Origin: Callipepla californica brunnescens
Taxonomy: Eukaryota > Chordata > Aves > Galliformes > Odontophoridae
Assembly: GCA_023055505.1 (NCBI GenBank)
Contig: JALIRH010000014.1
Location: 12,984,501 to 13,048,500 of the forward strand
Length of the DNA: 64,000 nucleotides
Direction: 5' to 3'
Part shown: piece after piece, positions 36,395 through 49,199 of the stretch
Position numbering within the stretch: the first letter of the stretch is position 1
Layout: every line of letters starts with the position of its first letter
Program-made: the position numbers and the translations under genes
The notes under the pieces: model-generated
Databases searched by the model: none
Told to the model about the DNA's origin: nothing
Seen by the model: only the letters and a program-made list of their open reading frames with translations

Positions 36395-36640
36395 GCACAC
36401 CGTAGCTTGACTGATACAAGCAGCCTTGATGCAGGCAAGGACTAAACCTTACAGAGAGCACCCTTTGGTTTTCCGATCACATCCGGACTGGCTGTCAGGC
36501 TCCAAAGGCAGCAGGATTTATTGCACTGAAACACAGCAGCAGCAGAAGCCCGTGAGGAGCCTACGGAGCTTCATGTACAGGAATAAAAATTTCAGGGCCG
36601 CTTGGAGATATGAAATATTTCTTAATTACTTCTGTTCCAG
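36395..36640. promoter_or_regulatory. Possible conserved non-coding element
   Basis: The stretch keeps six or seven CpGs (caccgtagc, ttccgatc, atccggac, cccgtgagg, tacggagc, gccgcttgg). It also holds AT-core words (ggATTTATTGCactg, aggAATAAAAAtttc, ttctTAATTActtc) and an agcagcagcag run. No transposon similarity is seen and the frames are short. The composition stands out from the flanks and suggests selective constraint, untested here. Confidence 0.3.
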
Positions 36641-36655
36641 CACAGCTTGAGGCTC

Positions 36656-36686
36656 TTTTTTTTCCTTCTTTTTTTTTTTTTTTTTT
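36656..36686. repeat. T-rich pyrimidine tract
   Basis: Thirty-one pyrimidines, including T18 at about 36669-36686. A GTT-rich low-complexity stretch continues to about 36745. Confidence 0.85.
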
Positions 36687-36745
36687 CCTCCCTGTTGTTG
36701 TTCTTGGGGTTTGTTTGGTGGTTTTTGCCACCTTTTTTATTTTAA

Positions 36746-39700
36746 TGTGACTGGTAGCAAAGCGGTATCAGTGCCAGCTGCTGTCTCATAAAGGATGGGC
36801 GATGGCTTTGCTGGGGAACTGGCTGCTCATGCAGGGTGCTGGCACCGAGAAGATGACAGCCTCTGTCAGCATGGGATCATTTACCTCACACCGAAACACA
36901 TTAAAAGCTCCTCTCCCAAGACATTTATCCATAATGGCTTTGTGTAGAGGTACATTATTGTAACGTCTGCTTAAAAGCAGCCTGGACAGGCTCCTCACAT
37001 TGACTCCTTCCTGCCCCACCAGACCACACAGTTATGTCCCTGTTGCTCAGCAGCATTTTTAACGGATTCCTAAGGCACGATTTTCCCCATCATCCCTAAA
37101 ACTTCACTTTGCTACTCTCCCTCCCGCTCAAGCTCTGCCTCTAAGATAAATGTGACGCAGTTCACTGCCAAGGTCAACACCTCAGACACAAAAGATCCAC
37201 TGGGGTTCCCCTATACCCCACTGCGGAGTTTACCATAACCCTGACACCCCCAGCAGGCCAGACTAAGGAGAAAGGCCTCTCTTCACCTCCTCACATCCCA
37301 TTTTCATCCACTTCATGTATGTTTTACTGAGCTGAGAACAAGGCAGCTCTCCCAATAAGCTGCCTTCCCACCCGTGCTGCAGTTGGTGCTCCGGCTTTCA
37401 GCCGAGGAAAATTGGTTCTGCATAGCTATAAAGCAAAGAACCCTGGGCTCAACCTTAGAACAACAAGCCTCCAAAACAGAGAAGTGGCATGAGCAGCATT
37501 TGCTTCCCTGTTAGCTGAACCACTCATGTCTTTGTTCCTAAAAATGACAGGTTTTCTCCCAGCACACCAGGCTGGTAGGACAGCAGGGGTGGGCAGCTGG
37601 ATGGAAAAGAGGATGGCAGTTTTGCCAGGACAGCTCAATGACCGTGGTAGGCCCTGTTTTTTAATCTTTTCTAGGTTAAACACAGGCAGTTGTGTCTTGC
37701 TACATTACATTAGATAATGTGATTTGCTGATATAGTTTGATAGGTTGAATCCAAGAACATAGTGACTCATGTAAGAAATTGGAAGCCTCCTTGTCTCCAG
37801 CGTAGTGCCTCTAGAACTTAGAGTGAATCGAACTGATTGTATTTATTCTGTTTTTTCGTTGCTTAGTAAATAGCTTTTTATTTAGTTATTTTTAAAGCCT
37901 GTGAACAAAGCCTCCCCAGTGGTGAGTTAAAGCCTTGGGCAATCGATTCTCTAGAATATAGTATTTTTAGGAAAAAGTCCAAAAAAGGAACAACAGAAGA
38001 AGAGAATATCATCAGATTCAGGTGTTAGAACCCCTGGGCTGCAGTCCCTGGCTCCAGGAGTGAGTTCAGAGAAAGGCAGTTTGCTCTGCGAGGCAGAGGG
38101 AGTCCACACTGCTTTAGGAGCTGACTGCTGTATTTTTTGCTTTCTGTACAAAAAGCCTGAGCTTTCCTGAAACCTTTCCCTCTAACATCTGGCCATCTCG
38201 CCTTGCCCATATACAAGGACCCATTTCACAGCAGCATTGTAAATCTTAATTAAGATCTGTGAACTGCAGATGGAAGGGATTGTATGAGTGCACAAGTATC
38301 AGTGTCAGGTACAGCCTCTAAGAAGTGTAGACTTTCATGCTGTACCACGCACAGCAGCAATGAGAAATGTATGAATGCCACAGCGTTATTGATTTGGTAG
38401 CTACTAAAAAGCTCCAGGATCCCTGGCAATGAAAGCATGATAATGAGAAGTAGCCAGGATAGCACTCTTTCAGCAAATAGTATTTGCATTCACTGGGATG
38501 AGAGCATAAGCTGAATTTATCAATAGAGAGCTGAGGGATGGTTTGATTGCAAGGGTTTAGCCAAGTTCATTATGCATTTGGTGGTTGTGGTTTACCTTTT
38601 TAGCATTGCCTGCAATGGTATCATTACAGAGGAGCATCCAAAAGGGAATGCTGCAAAACATCTTTCAGAGAAGAATGGAACTGCTCTTTTGTTTTTGGTT
38701 TTGGTTTCTTTTTTCCTTTTTTTTTTTTCTTTTTTTGGTTTGGTAAATCCTTTAAATTTTCCACAGCTGAAATACCTTGGTCTATTTATACTCAGAACAT
38801 GCAGGAACGCAGCTGCCTTACAAGATGAAGGAAAGGCAAAATGTTAAACTGCCCTAATGAGTAGTTACTATTTAATGAAAAAGAAGATAAAGTATTGCCT
38901 TCTGAAAGCCCGAAGTGTCAGAGATTTCTCTTGGGAGGGTGATATAATGTAATTAAGGCCAAGTACCATCATGAAAAGAGCTACCTCGGTGATGTATGTT
39001 GTCTGCTACTGCCCCCCAAAACCCTTCTGATCTCCGTGTAAATGAGGACACAGCTCCAACAGGCTGCCTTCTGTAATTTACCATAGCAGGGCATTTCAAA
39101 GAGTGGAAAGGATTGTTAGTAAACACCATCCGCTCTCCTACGGAGAGAAAGGGGAAAGATACTGCTGTGCTCGAACAGAGGCTACGTGAAAAAAAAGACT
39201 GCTTTGTTACTGTGGGTCATTAGCATAGGTACAGCCATAAATTTTGTTGTTCCCTGCTGCTGCCGCGGCAAGACAGCTCTCACTTGTAAAGCAGAAATCC
39301 TGCTGAAATCATCCTCCAAGTGGGTTTACAATGCTTTGGACAAAAGGCAAGGGCACGATGGACGCCTGGTTTCCTCCTATGTGCTTGGTGACACACAAGC
39401 TGAGGCCACGTCCTCTACTCATCACCCCACATTCAGTGCTCAGGCACTGATGGACAACTGGGGGCAGTTTGCTGCAATTCAGATCTTGGAAAGTCTATTC
39501 TTTATTTTTCTTATTAACACATTCTCTTTTCATTTGTCTCCTTTCTGGTTGAATATACTCTCGTGGCTGTCATACATGTCCCACGTGGCAAGAAATAAGG
39601 CAATACTCTTCACCTCCCCAGAATCCCTAATAAGTGGGTAATTAAACAGTAATGATTACCCTTCCTCTGGTAATGCTGTACAGGCAGAAAACTTTAGAAA

Positions 39701-39859
39701 AACAGAAGTAAAGAAAAAGAAAGGTACAAAGCAAATTCCTCCAATGTTTCTTGTCTTGGAACTGCGTTCAACTCCTGCTGGCAGAAAGTTTATAGCCCTC
39801 TGCAGAGATCCCAGCTGGGTGATTTTTTCCTGTCTCTCAGACACAAATACCATGTAAAT
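36746..39859. other. Non-coding stretch
   Basis: No gene recognised. A 32-nt pyrimidine run is at 38705-38736. Two frames were checked and have no recognisable family: 36786-37019 minus (77 codons) and 39186-39641 plus (151 codons, with a hydrophobic start). Neither shows a convincing coding boundary. Confidence 0.5.
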
Positions 39860-39864
39860 TCTCT

Positions 39865-40001
39865 TAAATTACTTGGTAACTAAGAAAGATATGCTTCACA
39901 AATACCCTATCGCTACATAACACAGTAATTACATATTCTGCATCCAGGTAGTAATTATATTGCCTGTCGATTACTCAGTGATTACACTTTGAAGTAATTA
40001 C
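39865..40001. promoter_or_regulatory. Cluster of GTAATTAC-type words
   Basis: TAAATTAC lies at 39865-39872, GTAATTAC at 39925-39932, GTAATTAT at 39951-39958, CGATTACT at 39968-39975, GTGATTAC at 39978-39985 and GTAATTAC again at 39994-40001. Two copies are the perfect 8-bp palindrome whose TAATTA core is the classical paired homeodomain site. Such clustering within 140 bp is unusual for the window. It could be a homeodomain-bound enhancer or the remnant of an unrecognised short-period repeat. Confidence 0.4.
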
Positions 40002-41930
40002 CGTGACACCTACGTACTCCAGGTGATAAAGTAGCAATAACTGAGTATCCATACTATGGGGAACTGGCTTCCCTGTAAACACCTCCACCCTACACACGGT
40101 GCAAAAACCAAGTCTGGAGAACATCTAAGGACAGTGAGAAAGGGAGTGTGTCCTTCCTCCCAGAATACTGGGGGGCTGAGTCTTCCTTCATGGATCCTGA
40201 TGATCTCTGAAGACAAGAAACTCCGTGCCAAATGGAACCCTAAGTCACAAGGGCAAAAAGCACTCTTGCAAGGGCACCACTTATCATCCCAGTATTAAGT
40301 AACAAATTCATATTGTTAGTACACGTTCAGTAAGTAATTTCTTCAAATGTAGAATTTGGCTAGCTTTGCTGAATAAATTATGAGGAGAAGGGAGGAACGA
40401 AGCGTTTAAAACAACAAAGTCTACTGCCATCTATAGCTCCTGCTTGCCTTTCCCATCACCTCCTGCAGCTCGTTTCTGAATATATAAATCATTCAAATTC
40501 TCCCTGAATCCCAGATGGATGACCCTTTTTAATTGCTGGGAGTGTTAGATTCTGATTTCTGCTAACCTTGTCAGACCAGTCCTGAAAGCTCAAATGCAAC
40601 CTGGGCAGGATTTTAAGAGCTCTGAGTTCTCACTCTGTCCCTTAACAATGCTTAAGTGGATGCTAATAGGTTAACGTGTTAAATATTGCCTCTTTCTTAC
40701 CTGAACCAAGTGAGAAATATTTCAATTACTGTATTCCCATGGAAGACCCCTACTTGCTCCAAGTTATTACATACCACTCTGTATTCATCACATATTTGCT
40801 CACTCTAAGGTAAAACCACAGTTCTTTGGAGTTTTCACTTTATTACTGCACTGTACCTGATCCAGGACAGGGGAGCCTCTGAGAGATCATAACACAAATA
40901 AAAAAAAAAGGCTCCAAGCTTCTTCCTACCCCATCACCATGCTGGAACAATGCTCAGCTCCTGGCCTATGGCACAATCACAACTCTTCCCAAAGTTATTT
41001 ACAGCTTGTTGAAATTATTTTCCACTGATTTCAGCACACATTAGGTCCGAGCCCTAGAGTAATTTCCAGCTAAATAAGGTATTCATTCATCAGCAGAGTT
41101 TATTAATAAATTTTATGATGAGTTTATTGTATGTTGTAGAGGCAGGGAAGAGAGAAACTGCATGCTGTCTGAAGAAACACACTCCTTTCTATTAAAAATA
41201 CCCTTCTTAATAAAGTATGATAATTTTAAATGAAGACTGGTCAAGTAAGTGCTTCTACAAAGCAAAACAATCTGCTATTCTGCAGAATAAACCTGTTATT
41301 GGCTCGTATTGCTGCCACTCATCACAGCTTTGGTCATCTGGCATCACCACGACTCTAAGATACACAGACATGTCATATACCTCTGTCCACCTGCAATCAA
41401 CCCCACATCATAGGGGTTTGATTCCTTTACACCACTGTAACCCAACACTCTGCATGCTTGGCAGTGCATTGATAGCACAGTGAAGCTAACATGGTGTGTC
41501 CAGCCCTCTGTGACCTACCTTGCTCAAACAGAAGCATCTTTCCTCCTGCATATGTACCTGGTACTGTAACTTGAGAGAAAGAAGGCATTGCTTAAGCTGC
41601 TTGTTATGAGGTGGGTGTATCTCTGTCCTGGTTCTGTCAAACCTGAAAATCCCTGGTCAGCTCCTCTTTAGCAAGCAAAAATGAACTGGAAGGATCCAGA
41701 CCATGCTGATGCTAAATGGATGGCAAAGGCTCTGTGCCTGGAACACACAGTTTCACCCTTTGTGTTGGATGCATTTGGTCCTATTAACATTTTATCTATG
41801 TGCCAGAGCAGAAGCAAAAGACTTGGCAACCAGTCAAGAATAATCTTCCCTGGCACGTGGCACACTGCTGCTGCAACAGCTCTGATGAATGTAGGGATGG
41901 CCAACTGGGGCCAGGGAGGACAGAGAAGGT
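40002..41930. other. Non-coding stretch
   Basis: No gene or transposon recognised. An AT-rich patch near 41090-41225 contains repeated TTATTAATAAATTTTA-type text. Frames are short. Confidence 0.5.
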
Positions 41931-41961
41931 GGGGATGTAGAAAAGGGGATGGGAAGGAGGG
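41931..41961 (+). other. Potential G-quadruplex motif
   Basis: Four G-runs of three or four bases (41931-41934, 41945-41948, 41951-41953, 41959-41961) are separated by loops of 10, 2 and 5 nt. Another GGGG lies upstream at 41907. It sits just left of a CR1 fragment, on the plus strand. Confidence 0.4.
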
Positions 41962-41995
41962 AGTCAGCAGGCCCAGGACTGGGAACATAGCAGGA

Positions 41996-42155
41996 TCACA
42001 CCCACCAGATCAGGTTGCCCAGGGCCCCATCTAACCTGTCCTTGAATGCCCCTATACATGGGGCACTGTCAGCTTCTCTGGGCAGTGGTGTCAAGGCCTC
42101 ACCATCCTTTGAGTAAAAAATTTCTTCTTAACATCAAACCTAAATTTCCCCTTGT
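41996..42155 (-). mobile_element. CR1 LINE internal fragment
   Basis: The plus strand carries caccagatcaggttgcccag, ggccccatctaacctgtcct, ggggcactgtcagcttctct, caaggcctcaccatcctttg and aaaaatttcttcttaacatc, a complemented CR1 3' region. Unlike the other copies it lacks the terminal repeats: its 3' end has been lost or has diverged into the G-rich sequence on the left. The upstream part is also missing. Confidence 0.88.
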
Positions 42156-45100
42156 GACTCCGGTGAGTCAAAAAGGTCTGGCACTTATCTGCATGAGAGA
42201 CCTCTCCAAACAAAATATCACTCATTCATTAGTACCTCCTGAGTGCCTTATGTCAGGAAAAAAAGAGAAAGCAGTGAAGATGAAAGAGTCTCCACCATGG
42301 ATCAGTGCTGATGCAATGATTTTCTTGGCTCAGTTCTAACATAAGGGAGGGATTGCTCACACCACTTCATCATGAGACTTGGAGTGGCCTGGTCAATGGA
42401 ATCTGATGGAAAAAATGTCCTATCTCACAAAATTTAATCTTAGGACAACAATGTGGTGCCTCAGAGTCAGAATAATAGGAAGTGCAAGTGCTAACATTTG
42501 GGAAGCCCTGGCAAGTAGCGAGAGTGAAAGTAGGCTACCCCCAGTTATCTGAGGGGCAGAGAAAAATCCTCTGTTTAGAGAAAGAGCAAGTTCATTGTGA
42601 CACACACATGTGCACACACACAGGCTGCAAAATTTGTCAGGACTCATCTTCAAAGAGTTGATCTGGGGACTGATACTTATCCAGATGTGAAATTAAAATA
42701 GAAATACATCATGAGAATCTCCCGATAGGTTATAATGTCTTTGCACTAGAAAGTGTGTGATTTGTTGGTATAACTCATATTCAGATTAATTAATTGGAAC
42801 ATGTAGAGTTTCAAAAATAGCTCTGCAATTGCACTATTTAAATAGCTTAAGGTATCACCAGCTAAGGCAAAAGGGAGGGATGAAGATACTGGAGATTAAA
42901 AAGCCATGTTTTAGTGAGATAATATTCAAAATTTTACAGAATTCCTTAGGGGTGGTAGCAAAGAACATTTGAATTAAGGTAGCAAAAAGACAGTACAGAG
43001 CTCAATTGAGGAGAAACTTCACTGCCAGTTAGGCAGATCATAAGCCATGACAGAAGGGTATATGATGGTCATACAGCCAAAACATCAGAGGAGAAGAGTA
43101 AAAACAAAACAGAATGTGGGAGAGAATCCTGGAGAGGAGAAGGAGATCTATAATAAGGATGGGTGAAGCCAAAGTGCATGAGATCAACTGCAGAATTTTC
43201 CTACTGGAAGTAAGGTTTCTTCTCTTGCCTGGTTTCCTAAGGAAATAACAGTCATGCTGCATGTATGTGTGTCTGTTTCTGTCTGTTCATTTCAACCCAT
43301 CTCTATGTAATGGAACAGCCTGAAAAATAGGAGCATTCTTTTTTGTTTTGCAAAAACAGGTTAACAGGGATATGCAGGGGATAGCTGGATTACAGTGGGG
43401 TTACTGAGCATGCAGATCTCATACTCCTCTTTAGTCTTGAGAAGAGTCATGTAAGATGATTTGACTCCTGCATTTGGTTCCTTGTGAAACATCATCTTTT
43501 CTTTGTTATGATTTATGGAGAGTTACACTGCATCCCTGTGGTCTCACGTAGAAGATGAGATTCATTTGGGTTGCACCTTGGGAATGCCCAACAATAGAAG
43601 TCACAGGATGCTGCTGCCAGAGGACTTACTTAGCCATGGAAGTGTCAACACATGAAGTTGACAAAACTACCAAGTTCTCCCAGATGAGTTCCTTCTGGTG
43701 AATTAATAATGCTCCAGCATAAAGACAACACAAAATGTCTTTCTTTAATATCTTTTTCTGCCCTGATTTATTAACTGTATGGAAACATAAGTGTCACCGA
43801 ACACTACAGTCAATTCCCAAATCCCTTCTGCTGTTATAAATCGGGAAGAAATTATAGCTTTTCTAACCAAGGGAGGAATCAGACTCATCTCCAACATGTG
43901 AATGTGAAGCCTGCAGATCCCAACAGCTTCAGAGCAAAGCCAGTACAATGAAGACCTAAATTACCCTTGATAGCATGCAAGGGAGCAGATAGACAGACTC
44001 TGCCCATCTGAAACCTCCTGTCAACAAACCAAATTCAATCCATACCCTACAAAACAAATCCCTTAGGGAACTAAATATAGTTCCTTACCCCACCATTAGA
44101 AAAAACACTAGCACAATGAATATATTTATCCTCCTGGGGAAAGAGAGGAGAGTCCCTTGCCTTCTGTACTTATCTCCTGTCTTGTAGAACAGCTATTTTC
44201 TTAGCTATGTGCTTTAGAATGTGGGTGCCATATCGACTATGCTTAGTTGTGAGCCATCTTCAAAACCACACTTCAGCCCAGCCTGCAATAACCTCTCAGC
44301 GTGCCTTTTGGCTACTTCTCCAGCCAGCATTCCTCTATGTTAATTTATTTGTCCTTGTCAGTTCCACAAGATGCAACTCTGTCCCACCCAGCAATTTCCC
44401 CATCTAGTAGTCTGGTTCAGGGAGGAAGCTTGAAATAGCAGCAAGAGAAAGTTCCTCAAAGGAGGAAGATGATGAGGAGCTGAATTTGGTCAGCCTGAAT
44501 CTTTTGTTCACATCCTGCCAGCGTGGAATGAATGTTCATCTTCCCGCTGCAACTGCAGTCTCATAAAGATCCAGTTCTGTGTTTCTCTTTTATTTGTGCT
44601 GATAATAATACAACTAATAGTAGTCTTCCCAACCACTGAAAATTGAATGAAGAAGGAAATTTGCATACTGACTGAACATGCTGCCAGGGAGAATAATAAA
44701 TGAAAATCAAAGGCCCTATTCCCAGATGACTATGTGCAGAAGAATCAGTTTGCATGAGAATTCACGCTTTCAAACACCAATGGAAGTCTGCTCTTGATGG
44801 CATTTTTTCTGGTGAAAATGATACGAGCATTTGATCTCCCTCTGAAGAAAACTTGTGATGTTAAAAAATGCTCAGAATTGTCTCCCTTCTCAAAATACTC
44901 AGGCACCAAGGCCAGGGAGAGCTGAGCCTTGGGTGCATGAAGGCCACATGAAGCATCCCTTGACATCAGCCCGAATTATGAGATGACTTCCAGAAAAAGA
45001 TAATTATGTAGATTGGGATTATTTATTTACATAGCCCTGTCACATTTGGAATGAAACCGGAGCCCCCAATCTGTTCAAATTCCCTCACACAGATGATGTA

Positions 45101-48100
45101 GATTTTGCTGTCACAACAGATAGAGCATGCACCTGTCATGCTGACTGTCCCTGGAAGTGAAAGGACATTGTTCAGACATTAATCTCTCAAATCAGGGCAG
45201 GGTCTGTCCCAGAACCCTCCTCAGCTTGGATCCAGGGTTGCTGCTGCTGTTGGCCACGATGACTGCAGTTTTATGAGTAGAAGATTTGGAAGCACTGCTC
45301 CCTGCAGTCATCCACACAGATGTACTGGAGATGCACTGTGCCAGTCCATGGCAGACTGACAGCAGCCTGGTGCTGGTCTGGGCTCCCAAGAGAAAGGCAG
45401 TATAAAGCAATACCAGAGCTAAGATACAGGTTTCATGATAGAACAGCATGAACAATGCTTCCAGCACACTGCCATGTCCTAGAAGTAAAGCAACCAAATG
45501 TCAGTGCTGCTTTTCCCCATCTAGATCAGCTTCTGAAGTGTGCCTCTGCATGTTTGGTCAGGGAGGCATGTCTATCCTTTCTGACAGCCCTTTGGAACTA
45601 CCTACCTCATCTAATGATCTACGTACTGCAGCAGGATGGCTCAGAAATGAACAAGAGAGACTTCTTTATGCAAAGCTATAGGATTTCCCCCATAGGGACA
45701 ACTCTACTTGAGCTCCCAGTTCTCCTGAAGAGCCAGGTCTGAGCAGTAAGATGACTGGAGGTGAAGTTCCTGGCACAACAAAATACAACATTTTTAAAAG
45801 ACACTGTGAACTTGAAAGGTGCTGTGCAGTGGTTCTTGGGTCACCTTTGCTCCCTTCCCATCCTCCTCTGCCTGCTGCATAGAGCAGCTATAAGGCTGTT
45901 GTAATTTGTGCTGCTCAAAGCATTCAACATTCAAATTTATTGGACTTCAGACTGGCTTGGGCATTCCCTTCCAGCTTTCTGCTCATTTTTATGAGAAAAT
46001 CTCTCTAATTCTTTAGATCCACTGTGTCTCCTCCTTTCATCACTGGAGCAGTGCCTAGAGGATAGGGGTGAGCCTGTGGTCTGATCTTACATAGTAAATA
46101 CAAGTTATATGAGTCAGTAAACCATTTGTAACTACAGGGGGTCCTTACACCTGCCAGAGAAGAGCAATTAAATGAATAAGTATTCAGAGGAGTCTGGGTA
46201 TATTTGGAGGTGCTGGAGGAGTAAGTATCTCAGCTCTACTTTCTTAGCTTTACTTCCCCGACTTCATCCCTACCAACTAGTGAAGTAAAACCATGGGAGG
46301 TGAAGTTGAAGAAAGACCAAAGCACTATTCACTATTGCCTGCACTCAGAAGGGCAACTTCACCTTGGGAGCTGGGCTCCTGCAGCCACTGACCGACATTC
46401 CCTCTCCCATCCCTGTGGCTGTTTGCTGCCCGTGGGCAGACTTGCAGCCTGTTACTAATTTGGGTTTCTCTCTCCAGTTCACTTCCCTCATTTGTCAGGA
46501 GGGAAGATTGAAAACAGAGGAAAAACAAACCCAGAAAGGAATATTTTTTTTCACTTGCTACAGGATGGAGTTCAGCCCCGTCCTCCCTCCATGGGTGCAC
46601 CAGCATCTCATCTGACTGTGGACAAGACAAAACATGCTTTGGAACTTAAAAATGGGAGTTCAAATCTTAAAATAGGATTAAATGTTCTAAATCGAAGCAT
46701 AGGCTTTCAGTTTTGGTGAAATCCAATGTTTCAGATTGATCAAACCAAATATTTAGGAAAGGGTTTCATTCTTTCCTCACAAAGACAAACAAACAAACAA
46801 AACAAAAAAAAAAAAAAAAAAAAAAGAGGAAGGGGAAGGGGAATTAATTTGTTGGTGTATACCAGTCTGGGTGACAAGAAAGGCTTTGAAATACCAATAG
46901 AAGAGGCTGCAGGAAGGGTTTCTGAGCTGACACCACCATGGGTTGGTGGAAAAACAGTGAGTACTCAACTGAGAGGAAAAAAAATAAAGACCAAAAACCC
47001 CTAGAATAAAACACAGGAAAAGCCTGTGGAAAGGCTTTAAAAATTCAAAACATTTCGGCTATATGCTTGGACCCAAGGGGATTTCCTCAGAAGAAATGCA
47101 TCTGAATGGGACACTCAGAACTACCTCATGAGAGCAGTTCTGCACTGGGGAACATTTTAAGTTCTTTTGCCAGAAAGTGGATTTGCATGTGACCTGTACA
47201 CACAGCAGTCAAACTTTTATGCCACCTTTCATTGTATGTTTTATCCCAAGACAGAAATGGCTAGCAAGCTTAAACTGTAGGCTCTATCTGCCAGCACTTT
47301 TGTTAAAATAATTCCTGGTCTCATGACTATACATCATCACAGTTCCATTAGTCGGAGCCAATTGTAATAAACTAATGTGCAGAATGATTTCCAGGTGCCT
47401 GCAGCTAAAGAGAAAATAATAGCTAGATTCTACTCCTTTCTTCTCTTGCTTTCTTTCTTTCTCTAGATGATAGACATGCAGATGGAGAGACTGATAACCA
47501 CTCTGGTAACTGGGACATTCCATCCTTTTCTTTCTTGTTTGCAATGAGGCGGTTCAAAGCTGATTTCCCCAGAACCTTTTAATTGGCTGCAGTATCTAGG
47601 ATTTAATTGTCTGAGCCTCGTGCATACAGGTGCACCGCTCTGATCAAGTCACAGCAGAAATTCCTTTGGCTGAGGGCTTCTTCCCTGCCACTGGAAACCT
47701 TCTCCTAAATGCAGTGCAGTGCAAAGATCACTGAGTTTCCACACAGAGAGTGTTGGCTGGTGTTAATGCAGCTCTAGGTGGTTGCTACATGCTTATTCTC
47801 TGGGAGTGTCTGAACAACTGGATTATTTTATTTGTGGATCAGACCTGAACATCACCACCCTTCACAACCAGGTGCTTCACAACCTTCCGTAAGGGTTGGA
47901 ATAATTTCTACCCTAACAAATCTGGGCTGCATCTGCACTGGGAGAAAAAGATTTTGCACTGGAATATTGGAACACATAACCTGAGAGACACAAGGTCCCT
48001 CTTTGTGTCAGTCCCTGGAGGCAGCACGAACCCATCTTGGCAGTGCAGAGGCTGATTCAAGTGCACAGCTCAAACACCAAGGGAAGAGCAGGCTGCAGCC

Positions 48101-48840
48101 AACGTTCCTCAGCTGAGCCAAGTGCAACAGCAGTGCTGCAGTACTTGGGGTGCTGCAGACCTCTTCCCAGTGCCTTGACACAGCAGCGTGGAAAAGCCTC
48201 GTGCAGTACTTCCCAGACGGCCAGTTGCCTCTAACTAGCACTATCAGTTTCTGAGCATCTTGGACCAAACAGCTCTCATCCTGTTCCTCCTGCTGTTTTG
48301 CTGCATCCCATCCAATGACACAGAATGCACCAGTCAAGAATGGAGAGGCATTATGGTTGCCTAGGCAATGCCTTTGCCATGTACAATAAATAAATGACAA
48401 TGGGTTTGGGTCAGCGGAATCTCAGGGGTCTGTATTGCACCCACTGCTGCAGTAACTCCTTACCAAAAATCCTGCTTCTCGCTCAACACATGTAGAGGCA
48501 CACATCAGTGCTGGTGCACTCCTGCTGCCTTTCACCACAGGAAACTACCTCCTCCAGTTCATTCACCATGTAAAGGAAAGAGAAAGAGAGGAGAAGAAAA
48601 AACATCCGAAGACACATTCAACGGAACCTGCTCCCTCCTGCATCTTTGTCAATGACTGACAGACTGTGGGAGAAATCCAAGACCCAAAGACAAAGAATCC
48701 TCCGGTATTGCGAGCCACTACAGGGAAACCTCTTATTTAACACAAAAGGAAATAGTCTTGTATACACTTATCAAAAGGAAAAGCAAGCCACCAGCCCAGC
48801 ACCCTGCTCAAAGCAGGTTTCTATTGCAGGGAGACACTGC
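42156..48840. other. Long non-coding stretch
   Basis: No gene or transposon recognised across 6.7 kb. A palindrome-like CACACACATGTGCACACACA patch is near 42601-42620. An (ACAA)n-plus-A22 tract is at 46785-46825. A CTTT-rich run lies near 47441-47465. The frames (up to 130 codons, 48008-48400 minus) have no recognisable domains. Confidence 0.5.
46785..46825. repeat. (ACAA)n and poly(A) tract
   Basis: Several CAAA units lead into A22 at 46804-46825, followed by GAGGAAGGGGAAGGGG. It looks like a retroposon tail, but no body is recognisable upstream. Confidence 0.8.
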
Positions 48841-49050
48841 AGACCAGTGCTCGGTGCGGGCAGGCAGCCACCGCCTGCCCAAGCGTGATGGCGTTGCTCG
48901 TTTTTCACTCTGACACCACTGCAGGCTCCACAAGGCTCCTTGACTTGCAAGGTGATCAGAATATTGAGTACGATACTGCAGTAGCAAGCCTGGCACCCAG
49001 CACAGCAACAGAGCGACCGCCTTCCTCCCCGCCCCCTTTCTCGCCCGCAC
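48841..49050. promoter_or_regulatory. Local CpG cluster
   Basis: About 13 CpGs lie in 200 bp (ctcggtgcgggc, ggcgttgctcg, agcgaccgcc, ccccgcccccttt, tcgcccgcacgc). It includes a GC-box-like CCCCGCCCCC near 49026-49035 (Sp1-type). The cluster is weaker than a full CpG island. Overlapping frames on the minus strand (105 and 129 codons) have no recognisable domain. It could be a small promoter or an enhancer. Confidence 0.35.
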
Positions 49051-49199
49051 GCAAGGAAAAGAGGAAAAAGAACAAAACCCCCCAAAGACAATGAGGTTCC
49101 AGGCGTCCAACATCCCCTCGTACATCTTTGGAGAAAGGACCTTGTCTCCATTGTTTCCAATCCTTCAGCTCATTTTACAAATGTCAGAATGTGTCTGTC

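Noticed and set aside
39186..39641. 151-codon plus-strand frame with a signal-peptide-like start (MKKKTALLLWVISIG)
   Set aside because: The N-terminus looks like a signal peptide, but the rest has no coding character or family similarity and no promoter or splice context.
48771..49160. 129-codon minus-strand frame over the 48.8-49.05 kb CpG cluster
   Set aside because: GC richness lowers stop-codon density. The Cys/Gly/Arg-rich peptide is typical of noncoding GC-rich DNA.
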